Part shown: positions 1 to 10,644 of the stretch, piece after piece
Layout: each line of letters starts with the position of its first letter
Position numbering within the stretch: position 1 is the stretch's first letter
Assembly: GCA_039519185.1 (NCBI GenBank)
Contig: CM076849.1
Coordinates: forward strand, 111,295,806-111,359,805
DNA length: 64,000 nucleotides
From: Astragalus membranaceus
Taxonomy: Eukaryota; Streptophyta; Magnoliopsida; Fabales; Fabaceae
Direction of reading: 5' to 3'
The notes under the pieces: generated by a model
The model's input: the letters and a program-made list of their open reading frames with translations, nothing else
Told to the model about the DNA's origin: nothing
Database searches by the model: none
Position numbers and translations under genes: made by a program

Positions 1-3000
1 AAATTGACTCTTTTTGAAGCATTACTTAAAGAGCATGCATGGATTCACGGGTATTAACAAGCTGGGATTTTCGCGTTTCTGGATTGTTTGTTTTGGGTTT
101 TTGAAGATTTGGAAGTGAATGTTGTTTACAAAGTGAAAGAAATGGGGAAGACGAAGAGAAAGTGAGATGGTTGGAAAAAGGGATTAGGATTGCCTCAAGA
201 TTAATCTTTTAGTGTATTTCTATTTTCTTGAGGCAGCTTACTTGGTAGAATTTGGTAAAAGGTTTTACACAAAAGGGATGACTGCTGCAGCAACCAAAGC
301 TGGACTTATGAAGGGTTTTGCAAAAGATTTTCCCTTAGGTGGCAAATGATATTCCCAAAGAGAAAACAGCAAAGTTTGACTCACGAAGGGTTTATTGCAA
401 AATTTTGCCCCGGTATTGGTGAAACAACATTGCCCTAAGAAAAGACTACACAGGTGTGGCAAACAGAGTTTAAACGACGTGAAGTCTTGCAACATTTCTG
501 CCCCAGTTTTAATGAAAGGTGTTGCCCCGAGAGTAGATTACACTAATGTAACCGGCGAAATCTCACTCATTAAGGGTCACACAAAAAATTTATCCCCTGA
601 GTTGGTATACGGTATTGCCCCTTGGATGAGACTAAGCCTAGTACGCAAAGTTTGACTCATGAACATCTTGCCAAATGCTTGCCCCAGTGTTGGTGAAAGG
701 CATTGCCCTGAGAGAAGACTAAGTTGGTATTGCAAGAAAAGTTCAATTCATGAAGGGTTGTGCAAAAATTTTGTTGGCTCAGAGTGGGATTTCTTGAGAC
801 TCCCAAGGTTACCTCAAACCACAAAAATTGCCCCAATGTGTCATTCTGTTAGACACGAAATGAAGGGATTACGTTAGTGAATGAACATGTCAAACATAAA
901 CTTCTTAAATGTAGCCTGATTCCCCTTTTGTGCCCTAATTTGTGCCTAGACTGAGCTTGCAGGTTTTCAGTCTAGCGGGCTTTGACTCAATTTTTTTAAG
1001 ACCCTAATTTTAGCCTAGACCGCCCTTTCGGGTTTTCGATCTAGCGAGCTTTGATTGACCCTAACTTTTGCCTAGACCGCCCTTTCGGGTTTTCGATCTA
1101 GCGGGTCTCATTCATTTTGTTAACCCTAATTTTAACCTAGACTGCCCTTGCAGGTTTTCAGTCTAGCGAGCCTCATTCTTTTTTCTTTTCATTTTTTAAA
1201 GCAAAGATTTGTTAAAAGGAAATAAATGATTTATCTCCAAATTAACATTGTAAAAATGAAAGCAATCATTCATCAATCAGAGTGGACTTTTAGAGGCTTG
1301 TAACGTGGCTATGGGTTAAGAAAGAAAAAAAAAGGCTAGAAGGCACAAGAAATTGTTTTATGCGTTATGGATCAAAAGAATTTAAAGGCTTAAAGATTTT
1401 ATAGGCTAAATGGATCAAGGGCGATTTAAAGGCTAAAGAGATGGTTTATGGGTTAAAAGGATCAATGGCCTATAGTGCATTCATTTCTATTGTATTCTCA
1501 GTACACCACTCTTTTTCTTGTGACACCCACCCATTCTCCTTCTTGATTTTTTTTATTTTGGCTTTTTCCATTTTTCTTTCTTCTTTTACTCCTTTGTCTC
1601 CACCTCATTTATAGCCGACCTCCTCTTTTTTTTCCCACCATCAATGGTTTATCCCCAACTTTTTCTTTACCTTTTTTGACTTTTGTCCTTCCTTTTCTCC
1701 ATTGTCTCATCAATTTTCTATCTTGAGAACTCAAATGATAATCTTAATGCACTAAATTCCATTGTAGTGTCAATCCTTGTCTAGGGTCAAATGAAAGGAA
1801 ATTTTGGGCTCAAAGGGGGACGAACATCAATGGGTATAATACTTTTTATTTGGAAAAAATGCCACTCTTCATTTCAAATCATGATTTCTCATTTTCAAAC
1901 ATTAATTTTGAAACAACATTAGCGCATGGCTAACATTATTCTCTTAAAAAATACTTTTGCTCTCTTTTTCTTTTACCTTTTTTTCTTCTTTTTTTGCTTT
2001 TTTTTGGGGGAATTGGACCTTTGAAAACCGACATCCATTCACTGGTTCATCCTCGAATGACGCACACAAAAGGGCTTCGAGAATTATCACATGAGGCAAT
2101 CACTGGATTGGGGACCAAATCTTATGGGATAATTGGGTCTAAAGAATGGGAAAGAGCTTTTAAGTCCATGCAAATTCATTAGTATAAAGCTTCAACAAAG
2201 CCAACTTGACTTTACACAACATGATTACAAAGCACTAATGACAATCATATTTTTTTTCTTTGGGCTTTTAGTTCAAGAACTAATTCCCAACCTTATGTCT
2301 CCCTTCCCTTTTTGAATTCCCCGTGAAATCTTCCTACTCAGTACACTTCCTTATGCCTCTTTCCAACAAGTCTCAAAAGAATGATCTGATTCCATGAGTT
2401 GAAGCTTGATTGGTATCCACCTTGATGCAAGCACACAAAATTCAACTTTCTCTTGTGAAAAAAAAACGTGGATGGACACTCAATGACTTTTAAAATTCTT
2501 TATTTCAAGAAAGATTATGACAAATGAAAATGTGTCTAAGAAAAAAAAATGATGCCATGGAGTGCATGGATATATTTCATGTATGCAAATATACGTCCTA
2601 AGATATGCATTTGTTTTGTGATTTTTTTTTATTGTTCTTATGTACGAAAGACAATGCAATTCTAATTACGCATTTAAGTATGTACAACATGCAACACCAA
2701 CTTTTATGTATAGACAAAGAAAGATGAAATATGGAGAATTCTTATGATGTTATGCTATGAAAGTGCATGAACTTAGAGATATCATGCAGATGTTTATCCT
2801 ACGATGCCACATTCAATGCGTTTTCCGTAAGAGATACCATGCAAGTTTATTTTTTATTCATGTGAATATATGCAAAGATTTTTTTTAGAATGAAACATGA
2901 CCTTTTATGCATGAAATGCAATGCTCCTAGTTTTTTTTTTTACTTTTTTTTAGGAAATATACTTTGAAGATTGACAAATGACAATACATTTTGATGCACT

Positions 3001-4634
3001 TACTCATAAGATATGGACAACATGCGACAATGAAATAGGGAGAAATTTTTATTTTCATACATCTTTTTTGAATTGTTTCTATGCATGAAATGCAATGCAA
3101 TTTCCTAATTTGTATTTATCTGAAGGAAATATGTCATGCAGCTTGGGGATTGACTATGCGACTTGTTTTATTTACTCATGAAAATACATACATGCAAGAA
3201 CAATTTTTTATGTATATGCAAAGAAAAAAATGAAATGTGGATAATTTTTAGGGTGTTATGCTATGAAAATGTATGTATTGTTGTTATGCATGCAAGTATT
3301 TATCCTAAGATGCGACAGTCAAAACTCATGCGACTTTGAAAGAGAATAGACCGTGATGAATGATGAATGACAATGTGATTTTTTTTATTTACCTATGAGA
3401 ATGCAAAAAAAATTTTCTAGAATTTATTCCATGAAAAATATTAAATGTGGAGGAAATTATACTTTTCAAAGACACTCGATCTAATGCTCAATAAGAAAAG
3501 ACTATATTTTTTTGACATAGAATGCCTCTCTATATGCAAACATTTTTTCTTAGAATGCGACATGATACTTTATGGACGAAATGTAATGCAATTTTCCTTT
3601 TTTTCCCTCTTCTGCAAGGAATGCTATGAGGATTGACAAAGGTATTTTGTTTTATTCACTAATGGAAGGATGCATAACATGCATAGATTTTTATATACAA
3701 GCAAAGAAAAAAAACAAAATATGGAGAAATTTATGAAGAATGACGATGCAATGAAACTGCCCACCACATGCAGAAAAATAATTTTTTCTGAAAACTTATG
3801 CAACGGAAAACGCAAATAAATTTTTGCTTTTCAATGACATGCGGCATAACACAAGATTGAAGTGTACCATTTTTTATACAACAAATGCGATATGATTTTT
3901 TTTATGCTTTTTATGCATAAAATGCGATATGATTTTTATTGACTTTTTTTTGCCAGAGAAGAATGAACAGTATGAGAGAAAGAAAAAGGATGTACAACCA
4001 AGAACAAGGATATGAGATAAAATATCTCCCTTTGTGCCCTATGACCGGTTGCCCATACTATTGGGTTTTGGGTCCAATGGATCTAATGCTTCTTCTACAG
4101 TGAACACTCACAAGGATTGGCTGTTATAACCTGGATATTTCAAGGTCTCTAGAGTCAAGTACTCTTCTGGAAGATGAACCACAATAGGATGTACATCCAA
4201 AATGTGAATATCCGCACAGAAGAATCCTACTCTAGATGAGGAATTCATGGAAGTCACACAGGATGTACATCCGAAATGAGTTCTACTACACATCCTCGTT
4301 CTAACCTATGTGTTGTTCGGGCTCCGGTATTAGTCCAACTCTCAGTGTGTGCTCAAAGTGTAAGTATATTGTGTGAAGGGAGCATACAAACCTCAAATCA
4401 TAATAAAATAAGTAGAGGCAAAATAATTAGAAGCAACAACCCGACAATAGTATCAAGTGTCTTCTACCCTAGGGTTTATATCAAGCATAATACAAAATAA
4501 ATATATACGTAAAAAAAAATTAAAGAAGTAAACAAAAGTAAAGAGGGGTAAACAAATGCACATACCTTATAATCTTTTACACAACCAAATATACCAGGCT
4601 TGACTCTCACCCAATCCCCAGCAGAGTCGCCATC
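1..4634 (+). mobile_element. 3' noncoding internal region of an Ogre-like LTR retrotransposon (5' part outside the window)
   Basis: No coding region is visible. The stretch runs into a purine-rich tract and the words CCCCAGCAGAGTCGCCA directly before an LTR start at 4635, the same arrangement as at 37307-37330 before the 3' LTR of element B. It contains recurrent TTGCCCC words (about 405-840), four tandem hairpin units (932-1171), and a long AT-rich tract (about 1200-4000) rich in ATGCAA and CATGCGAC words. The same order of features is seen in 32873-37330. From established knowledge, Ogre/Tat elements have long noncoding 3' regions between pol and the 3' LTR. The lineage is inferred from this layout, not from protein domains. 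Short open frames here have no family resemblance. Confidence 0.65.
932..1171 (+). repeat. Four tandem stem-loop units (module M3)
   Basis: Units lie at 932-980, 1001-1049, 1057-1107 and 1123-1171. Each reads GCCCTAATTT-like leader, then CTAGACNG, a short inner stem (CCC..GGG or CCT..AGG), TTTTC, then CNGTCTAG and GCGGGC. The outer arms CTAGACTG/CAGTCTAG pair perfectly in units 1 and 4; units 2 and 3 have CTAGACCG/CGATCTAG with one mismatch. The outermost bases pair as GCCC/GGGC in unit 1 and GACCC/GGGTC in unit 3. Related units are at 35148-35244 and, inverted, at 8092-8140. Confidence 0.75.
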
Positions 4635-4947
4635 TGTCGTGACCGGGATCCCGACGTAGACGGCCCAAAAATTGATATTTCAGGGAGTCGCCACCCAATT
4701 TATTAAATAGGGAAAATTGAGAAAAATCTACCTTAAAAGTATTGGTCTGCGTAAACTAGGTTGGATTCGGGAGTCGGTTATGCATAGGGAGGGCGAAAAC
4801 TTAATTCCACTACACCCCTAGTACATCCGTCCTAAGACAGTTACCCTAAATCTGTTTGTGCAAATATAAATTGCGAATTTATTTGTTTTACCCAAAAATA
4901 AAATAGTAGAAAATAATAAGGACAAATTTAGAAAAGTTTAATTTTGA

Positions 4948-5386
4948 CTTGACGGGGAAGCCCCGCTCCTACGTATCCTCCGGTGCAATGAGGAACTCAA
5001 CAGTCACGTAGTTCTTCCTGAAAAAGTTTGCTGGTTGGTTGATTTTATTTTCTTGAAAGGGCTTTAAGATCAAAGTCGTACAGCTAAAATCCCTTAAACC
5101 GGGATCGACAAGATGTACATCTCAGTCAGACCCATTTTTTAGTTTTTTAGGAAAATAGGTGTTAAAGAAAAAAATGGTTATTTATTGGGAAAAGAATTAA
5201 TTTAGCTTGACGGGGAAGCCCCGCTCCTACGTATCTCCAAAACGGAGAATCAAAGGTCACGTAGTTCTTCTAAAAACTTTTTGTTTGTTGATTTGCTTCT
5301 AATTTTTGAAAGGGGTTTAAGATCAAAGCCGTACGGTTAAAGTCTCTTAAACCGAGTTTGACAATATGTATATCTCAATCAAACCC
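4948..5386 (+). repeat. Structured repeat block: two M1 modules and two pairs of related stem-loops
   Basis: M1 copies at 4948-5016 and 5206-5269 each form CGGGG/CCCCG, then CTACGT...ACGTAG enclosing a second hairpin (TCCTC/GAGGA in copy 1, TCTCC/GGAGA in copy 2). Each is followed by a longer stem-loop (5059-5100; 5314-5353, arms GGTTTAAGA/TCTTAAACC, with palindrome CCGTACGG in its loop) and a third one (5101-5133, GGGATCGAC against GTCAGACCC; 5354-5386, GAGTTTGAC against ATCAAACCC). The composite unit is thus present twice with different stem sequences. Confidence 0.7.
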
Positions 5387-5661
5387 ATTTTTTAGTATTT
5401 TAATAGGACAATAGTGCCACAAATTTTCTCTTAAAATAATTAAAACAAAAAATAAATAAATTAATAATAAATTTATAAAGTAAAAAACAAAAGGAAAGAG
5501 TCACGTGAATGACAATTGACAAGGGGAGGGGGGCGCTAGCTTTCAAAGTGCTCACGAGTCAAATCCTAATTTTTGAAAGAAACAATTTTTGATTTGAATT
5601 AAATAAAAAACTGAAATAATAAAATAAACATAATAAAAAGCATGAAAGGATTGGGATCAGA

Positions 5662-5690
5662 TGGTTGATGGTTGATGGTTGATGGTTGAT
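5662..5690 (+). repeat. Heptanucleotide microsatellite (GGTTGAT)4
   Basis: Four consecutive GGTTGAT units inside the LTR, followed by GACCCC. No function is apparent. Confidence 0.9.
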
Positions 5691-5939
5691 GACCCCTACT
5701 CTATGCCTTTTTATGACCTACGTTAGTTTCCTATGTTGCTTTTTAGTGAAGTAAAGTCTAAAGCCAAAACTATATGCAAACTATTCATCTATCTGCCAAT
5801 CTTGAAATCCTCGAGGCTTGGGTTTAATTTGAAAAGAGGGAGAGAAAAAAACAAAAGGAGAAAAATAGCTAAGGAAAGAAGAGATAAATCAAAACCAAGG
5901 AAGGGAAAGAAAAGAGGGACCGAAGGGGGAAGGAAGGAA

Positions 5940-6330
5940 AGAGGGAGTTGGGCGTGCAGTTGAGGTGGCAGACCGCAGCGGAGCAGCGCGGTGGCGGCCG
6001 TGGAAGTGGTGGGTGTTCGGCGTTTCGGGGTGGTTTCCGAAAAGAGAAAGGGTGGTGGGTAGTGGTGGTCGTGTGAGAGGAGGCGACGGTGATGGTGGCT
6101 GTTTGGTGGTTGGATGGTGGCCGTTTGGAGGTTTTGGTGGTTGTTCACGGTGGCGACCACCACGGACGGTGGCCGAAGTTGAGGTTTGATTCTTTTCTCT
6201 TTCTTTCTCTTATTTTCGTTTTTATGGTGGTGGGGTGTTGTGGTGGCCTTTTGGGTGGTGGTGGCCGGAGCTCACGGCGGCGGTGGTGCTCGCCGGAGAC
6301 AGTGGTGGTGGTCCTCTCTCTCCTATTTTC
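5940..6330 (+). other. G-rich island inside the LTR (possible G-quadruplex region)
   Basis: About 390 bp with dense GGTGG, GGGG and GGCGG runs on the plus strand, in sharp contrast to the AT-rich flanks. Open frames occur on both strands here because of the base composition (Gly/Val/Trp-rich one way, Pro/Thr/His-rich the other), which argues against coding. Plant LTR retrotransposons are known to carry quadruplex-forming tracts in their LTRs; that this is one is inference. Confidence 0.5.
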
Positions 6331-7071
6331 CATATTTCTTTCTCTCTTCTTTTTGTTTCTCCCCCTTTGTGTGTTGTTGTGTTGTTGTTAATTTTTTTTC
6401 TTTCCTTTTTTTTGTTACAGTGCCCTTCCCCCCTCCTTTGATTTTCGTTTGTCTCCTTAATAGAGGCCTCCGGTTTTGTTTTCTTCCTCTTTCCAGCTTT
6501 GAGCCCTTGAAATGCCCCTTTCATATTCCTAAACCATGATTATGTATCTCCTGCTTTTTCTGATCTTGCTATTGACCTATCTTTTTTTCTGGTTTGATGT
6601 TTCCTGGTCTGGTTTGCAAATCAGATTGCAGAAGTTTGGCACTATGTGATGGGCAGTGACTTCTTTGGTGAAAAAAGGCATTCACAAGATGAAAGAAGCT
6701 ATGAAAGCTATCTCAAAATAGAATAAGATGTTGTCTATGCGCATCTTTCATTTTTTGTTGTATTTTCCTATTTTTTTTGGCTTTAAGGTGTAAAAATAAA
6801 TTAATATTTAATGTTAAGATAGATTTTTTTTTAATTTTCTTTTCTCAAAACAAATTCTACTAATACCAAGAGAAACGACTTGAAACCGCTAATGAGTACC
6901 AAATGACACGCGTGAATTACTAAAACCTCGAAATGTAAATATAAGCAATATTTTTGAGTTTTGATTCCTTGATGTTTTTGTTAATAAGAGGACTTCTTTT
7001 AATAAAATGATATTTTTGGGATTTTCATGGAAAAAAAAAGAGAAAATACTGGTTAAAATTGGGTGTTCACA

Positions 7072-8160
7072 ATCATCACATCATTTGTAACATCATTAGT
7101 ATGAATAGATGTTAAAAAAATATAACATTCATACATCATTTCACTCATATTGTGATCCTAGTTCAAATGCATCATTTCTCCATGCATGCATCATTCATAA
7201 ATAAAAAATAGTGTCATTGTTCTTGTATCATTCGTCATCCAAAAATACATATTTTAGTTAGCATCTCTCATTTAAAAAAAACATAAATAATACTTTGCAT
7301 CGTTTACATGTTGCATTGCCTCTAAAAAAACAAAAAAAATTATTTAGAATAGTTAGCCTTTTCAAGTGGTCATTCCTTCACGCATTCCATGCATTTGCAT
7401 TTTCATCACGCATATACAACATCATATGTTCATTCATGCATTACTATTTATTCTATAAGAAAAAAAAACTTGAGCATGCTTTTAAAGAAAAAACATGTTT
7501 GATGAGAGGTGAGGTAGGCGTTCTTGCGAAATACATTCTAATTGATTTTTTTAGCCTTACGAATGAGGTCGACCTTAGTTGCAAACTCGAGGTGTTTTTA
7601 AGGAACTCAATTTTCCAAAAGAAGAAGCTATTCACTATTTGCAGCTCGTCCACAAATTTTGTCAGCAAAGCAATGCATCCCATCCCATGATAAATGATCA
7701 TAATGGTCCATTTTGTTAACTAATGTGTTACCAAAAAAATTTTCTATCATGTTTCTAACTATGTTAACTCTCTATGAAGCATTTGTATAATGAATTTGCA
7801 TGATATGTGAATTTAGTTCTGTTTGAGTCAGTTAGTATCCCCATCCTTGCATCTATCCATGTTCCCCGTCCATTTCTAATCCGACCCCGACCACCCATAA
7901 AGTGCATATTCCCCACACCAGTGCCTAGTTGACTGTTTGGTTTGTTCCCAATGACGAAATTTTACTTTAGGTCCTCCATACTGGGGCAAGTTTGTGATCA
8001 CTTAAACATCTTGTCAACATTATATTCACTTGGTGCAAGTGCAAGTCCTTTGCAAAAAAAAATAATAATAACGAAAAAGAAAAAAAGTAAGGCCCGTTAG
8101 GTTGAAAACTCGCAAGAGCAACCTAAGCAAAAATTAGGGCATAAAAAGAAGTGAAGAGAA
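7072..8160 (-). mobile_element. Reversed fragment of Ogre-like 3' noncoding region
   Basis: Read on the minus strand this matches the plus-strand region near 35300-35720 of element B. Shared pieces include the segment around 7860-8020 (CCACCCATAAAGTGCATATTC and CTGGGGCAAG-TTGTGATCA) and the segment around 7510-7530 (GCGTTCTTGCGAAA). It ends with one inverted M3 hairpin at 8092-8140. No coding sequence is present. It directly abuts the LTR end at 7071, so it is either a neighbouring truncated element or a rearranged piece. Confidence 0.6.
8092..8140 (-). repeat. Inverted copy of stem-loop module M3
   Basis: Outer bases GCCC/GGGC, arms TTAGGTTG/CAACCTAA (perfect 8 bp) and inner CTC/GAG. The stem differs from the CTAGACTG stem of the left-edge copies but is fully paired. 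Confidence 0.7.
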
Positions 8161-10612
8161 AGAGCACCCAACATGAGAAGATATGTTGTTCATTAGATCA
8201 AATCCTTTGTCAACTCAAAATCTATTCAAAATGTTTGTTATCATCAAAAAGGGGGATACTGTTGAGGCAAAATCCTTTGGACCAGTTTTGATGAAAACAA
8301 ACCATTTTGATTAGTGTTTAAGTTATATGATCCAGTCATTCAAATCTCAAGAAGGTAATATGCTAAGAAGAGCATTATCTAAAGAAGTCTTTGAGGATGA
8401 ACCAAAGAAGAAAACAATGAAGTGACAGTAACTTCACATGTTAAGAAGACCCTCTTCATTTCAATAAGCCTGGATAGATCAGAAGACACAAACAAGTGTC
8501 ATATCAAGAAATGAATGATGATCAACAAAAGACACGTGAACAAAGATTAGATCAAATGTTTTTCAAACATGAGAAGATATGTTGTTCATTAAGGAAGAAG
8601 TCTTACAAGCAAAACCTCAAGATAAGTGATTAAATGATCAAATCCAGATGATCTTCATAAGTGATATCAAGTTGAGAAACACTATTTCAGTAAGAAGACA
8701 CTCTTCAGAAGCTTATCAGCAACAATAAGAATCTTCTTATGACATAGCTGTTTTATCTAAATATCTCTCACAAAAAGATGATAAAGCAAATGTATCCTAA
8801 AACAACAGCTTGAGGATTTACCAAGTATCTTAAGGTAAAATCAAGGCATATGTGCATGGTACTACATTCTTGAAGTGACTCATAGAGTATGTATCATACA
8901 AGACAGAGTACAAACTCTTACATACCATCAAAGATAAACATCCTACAAGCTAAGTTCTTCAGAAGATACATGTCAAGAAGAAGGAAGTGTTCAGAAGAAA
9001 AAAACCACTAGAACAAACTTATTTGAACACTGAAGGAACTCAAAAGGTCATGTGTTAAAGACATGATCAAAGAAAGACAGGAATATAACAAGATCAATCT
9101 TGTCACACACAAATAAGTGACTCAGAAGATCTTCAGAAGACATTCAGAAGACTCTTCAAGCAGGCACTTCAAAGGACAGAGTTCAGAAGATACTCAAGAT
9201 GACATGTTCGGAAGATATGCTCAGAAGATACATCACAAGCTATGAAATTACAACAATGTCACCAGACCAAATCTTCATAACAGCAGCACCTACAATGATT
9301 ATTCAGTATTCAGAAGATTGGTATTCAAGTTTAGAAGTCATTCTCAATTAACTTGACAAAGTTCAGAAGCTACATCGCTCAGAAGCCACATTGCTCAGAA
9401 GCACCCAACGGCCACCTGCTGTGACAGTGTTCGGATCTGCTGAAAGCGCAAAAATGGACCTGGTTTACGTTGGAAAGCTTCAACGGCTAGCTTAAGTCTT
9501 GGGAGTAGATTTATTGGGTAAAATATTCTATAAATACCCAATGAATGATCACATTTAAAGTGTGCGAGTAGATTGTAAGCCTACACCAATACTTCCCTTC
9601 ATATGCCTTCCTACATAGCTTCCGAAGCTTATCACCAAGCTTATGAAGGTCTATCATCTCTCTCAACCATACTCGGTATGCTTACTAAGTCATTATGGGA
9701 ATCTTCTTTGAGTATGTAATAGCTTTTGTAAGAATAGAATGATAGACATCATATAATCATCCAAGCTAGTGTAGTTCCCAAACAGAACCCAAATACTACA
9801 TTATCTATGTACCTTCTTAACAAGGCATTGGTTACCAGCTTGTTAACGAAGAAGCCTAAGTAGAGTCTTAGGGGTTAGTGCCTTCCTAACATGGCATTGG
9901 TTGCTGGAAGTGGTAGCGAAGATTGCTAAGGTGTTCTTTAGGGGTAATACAGTTACTAGTGCTGTAGAAGAAAACTACTGGAACAGTTGATAGGGCTGTG
10001 GAGAAACTATCATTGTTGTAGCCTGTGATTGGCTTGTAAACTATTTCGAAAATAGTGGAATTCTCACTTGGTGTGAGGAGTGGATGTTGCCCATGTGATT
10101 TGGGTGAACCACTATAAATCTTAAGTGTCCTTTACTACTTTTCTCTATAGTCTACTCTACACAAGCAATCTGCATTTAAAAGAAAAGCTTCTTTCCACTC
10201 CATTATAGGATATTTCCTATAATCTCTAAACAAGCAAGTTTGAGCTATCTTCTATCATCTCCCTACAGTCATCTCATCTTCCTACAAAACAACTTGATCA
10301 CATGTGTAAGAAGATAGAACCCCACTTTCAATCATCTTATCTTCCTTGCATCATCCAATATCTAAGAAGATATCTACATTGTTCTTACAGATCTTATACA
10401 TCTTCTTAGTACCTTGACTTATTCACTCAACCTTATCTACATGCATTCAGTTGAATGATTAACTCAGAAGATAGGTTCTATCTTCTCCTGCTCTCTATGT
10501 GTTGCTCTTAAGAAAGAAAGATTTATCTTACTTAAGGGTTTTGGTTGATCAAAGTCAAAAGTTTAAAAAGGGTCACAATTCAAACCCCTCGTTCTTGTGA
10601 CTCCAGTTGACA
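8161..10612 (+). mobile_element. End of internal region and 3' LTR of a copia element (SIRE/Maximus type)
   Basis: 8161-8259 ends in ATCATCAAAAAGGGGG, the PPT context typical of SIRE/Maximus copia elements in legumes. The LTR starts TGTTGAGGC at 8260 and seems to end near 10612 (...GTTGACA); the right border is approximate because no partner LTR is in the window. The LTR is rich in TCAGAAGAT-type words (9120-9420) and has an internal near-duplication at about 9810-9960 (GGCATTGGTT twice). Everything upstream in the element (gag, pol, 5' LTR) is missing, so this is a truncated copy. Confidence 0.6.
9527..9537 (+). promoter_or_regulatory. Putative TATA box in the copia LTR
   Basis: TCTATAAATACCC lies about 1.27 kb into the LTR, a plausible U3/R position. 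Assigned by motif only. Confidence 0.35.
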
Positions 10613-10644
10613 TTCATTGACTTCAGGGCGACTACTTTTTTTTT

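Larger units (their letters stand above)
4635..7071 (+). mobile_element. 3' LTR of the left-edge Ogre-like element
   Basis: Begins TGTCGTGACC immediately after the PPT-like tract and ends GGGTGTTCACA, giving TG...CA termini and about 2437 bp. It shares with the LTR of element B a block near the start (CTTGACGGGG...CTCCTACGTATC...ACGTAGTTCT), present twice at 4948-5016 and 5206-5269. The 5' LTR is outside the window, so the LTR status rests on the boundary signals and on the parallel with B. The following ATCAT could be the target duplication but the partner cannot be seen. Confidence 0.6.

Noticed and set aside
395..877. Two adjacent plus-strand open frames of 70-86 codons
   Set aside because: They lie in the TTGCCCC-rich noncoding region of the Ogre-like element; no family resemblance, and no counterpart frame in element B.
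5789..6539. Overlapping open frames on both strands (Pro/His-rich and Gly/Trp/Val-rich)
   Set aside because: They coincide with the G-rich island in an LTR; composition explains them.
7295..7701. 131-codon plus and 82-codon minus open frames
   Set aside because: They lie in the reversed Ogre-like noncoding fragment, whose counterpart in element B has no such frame.
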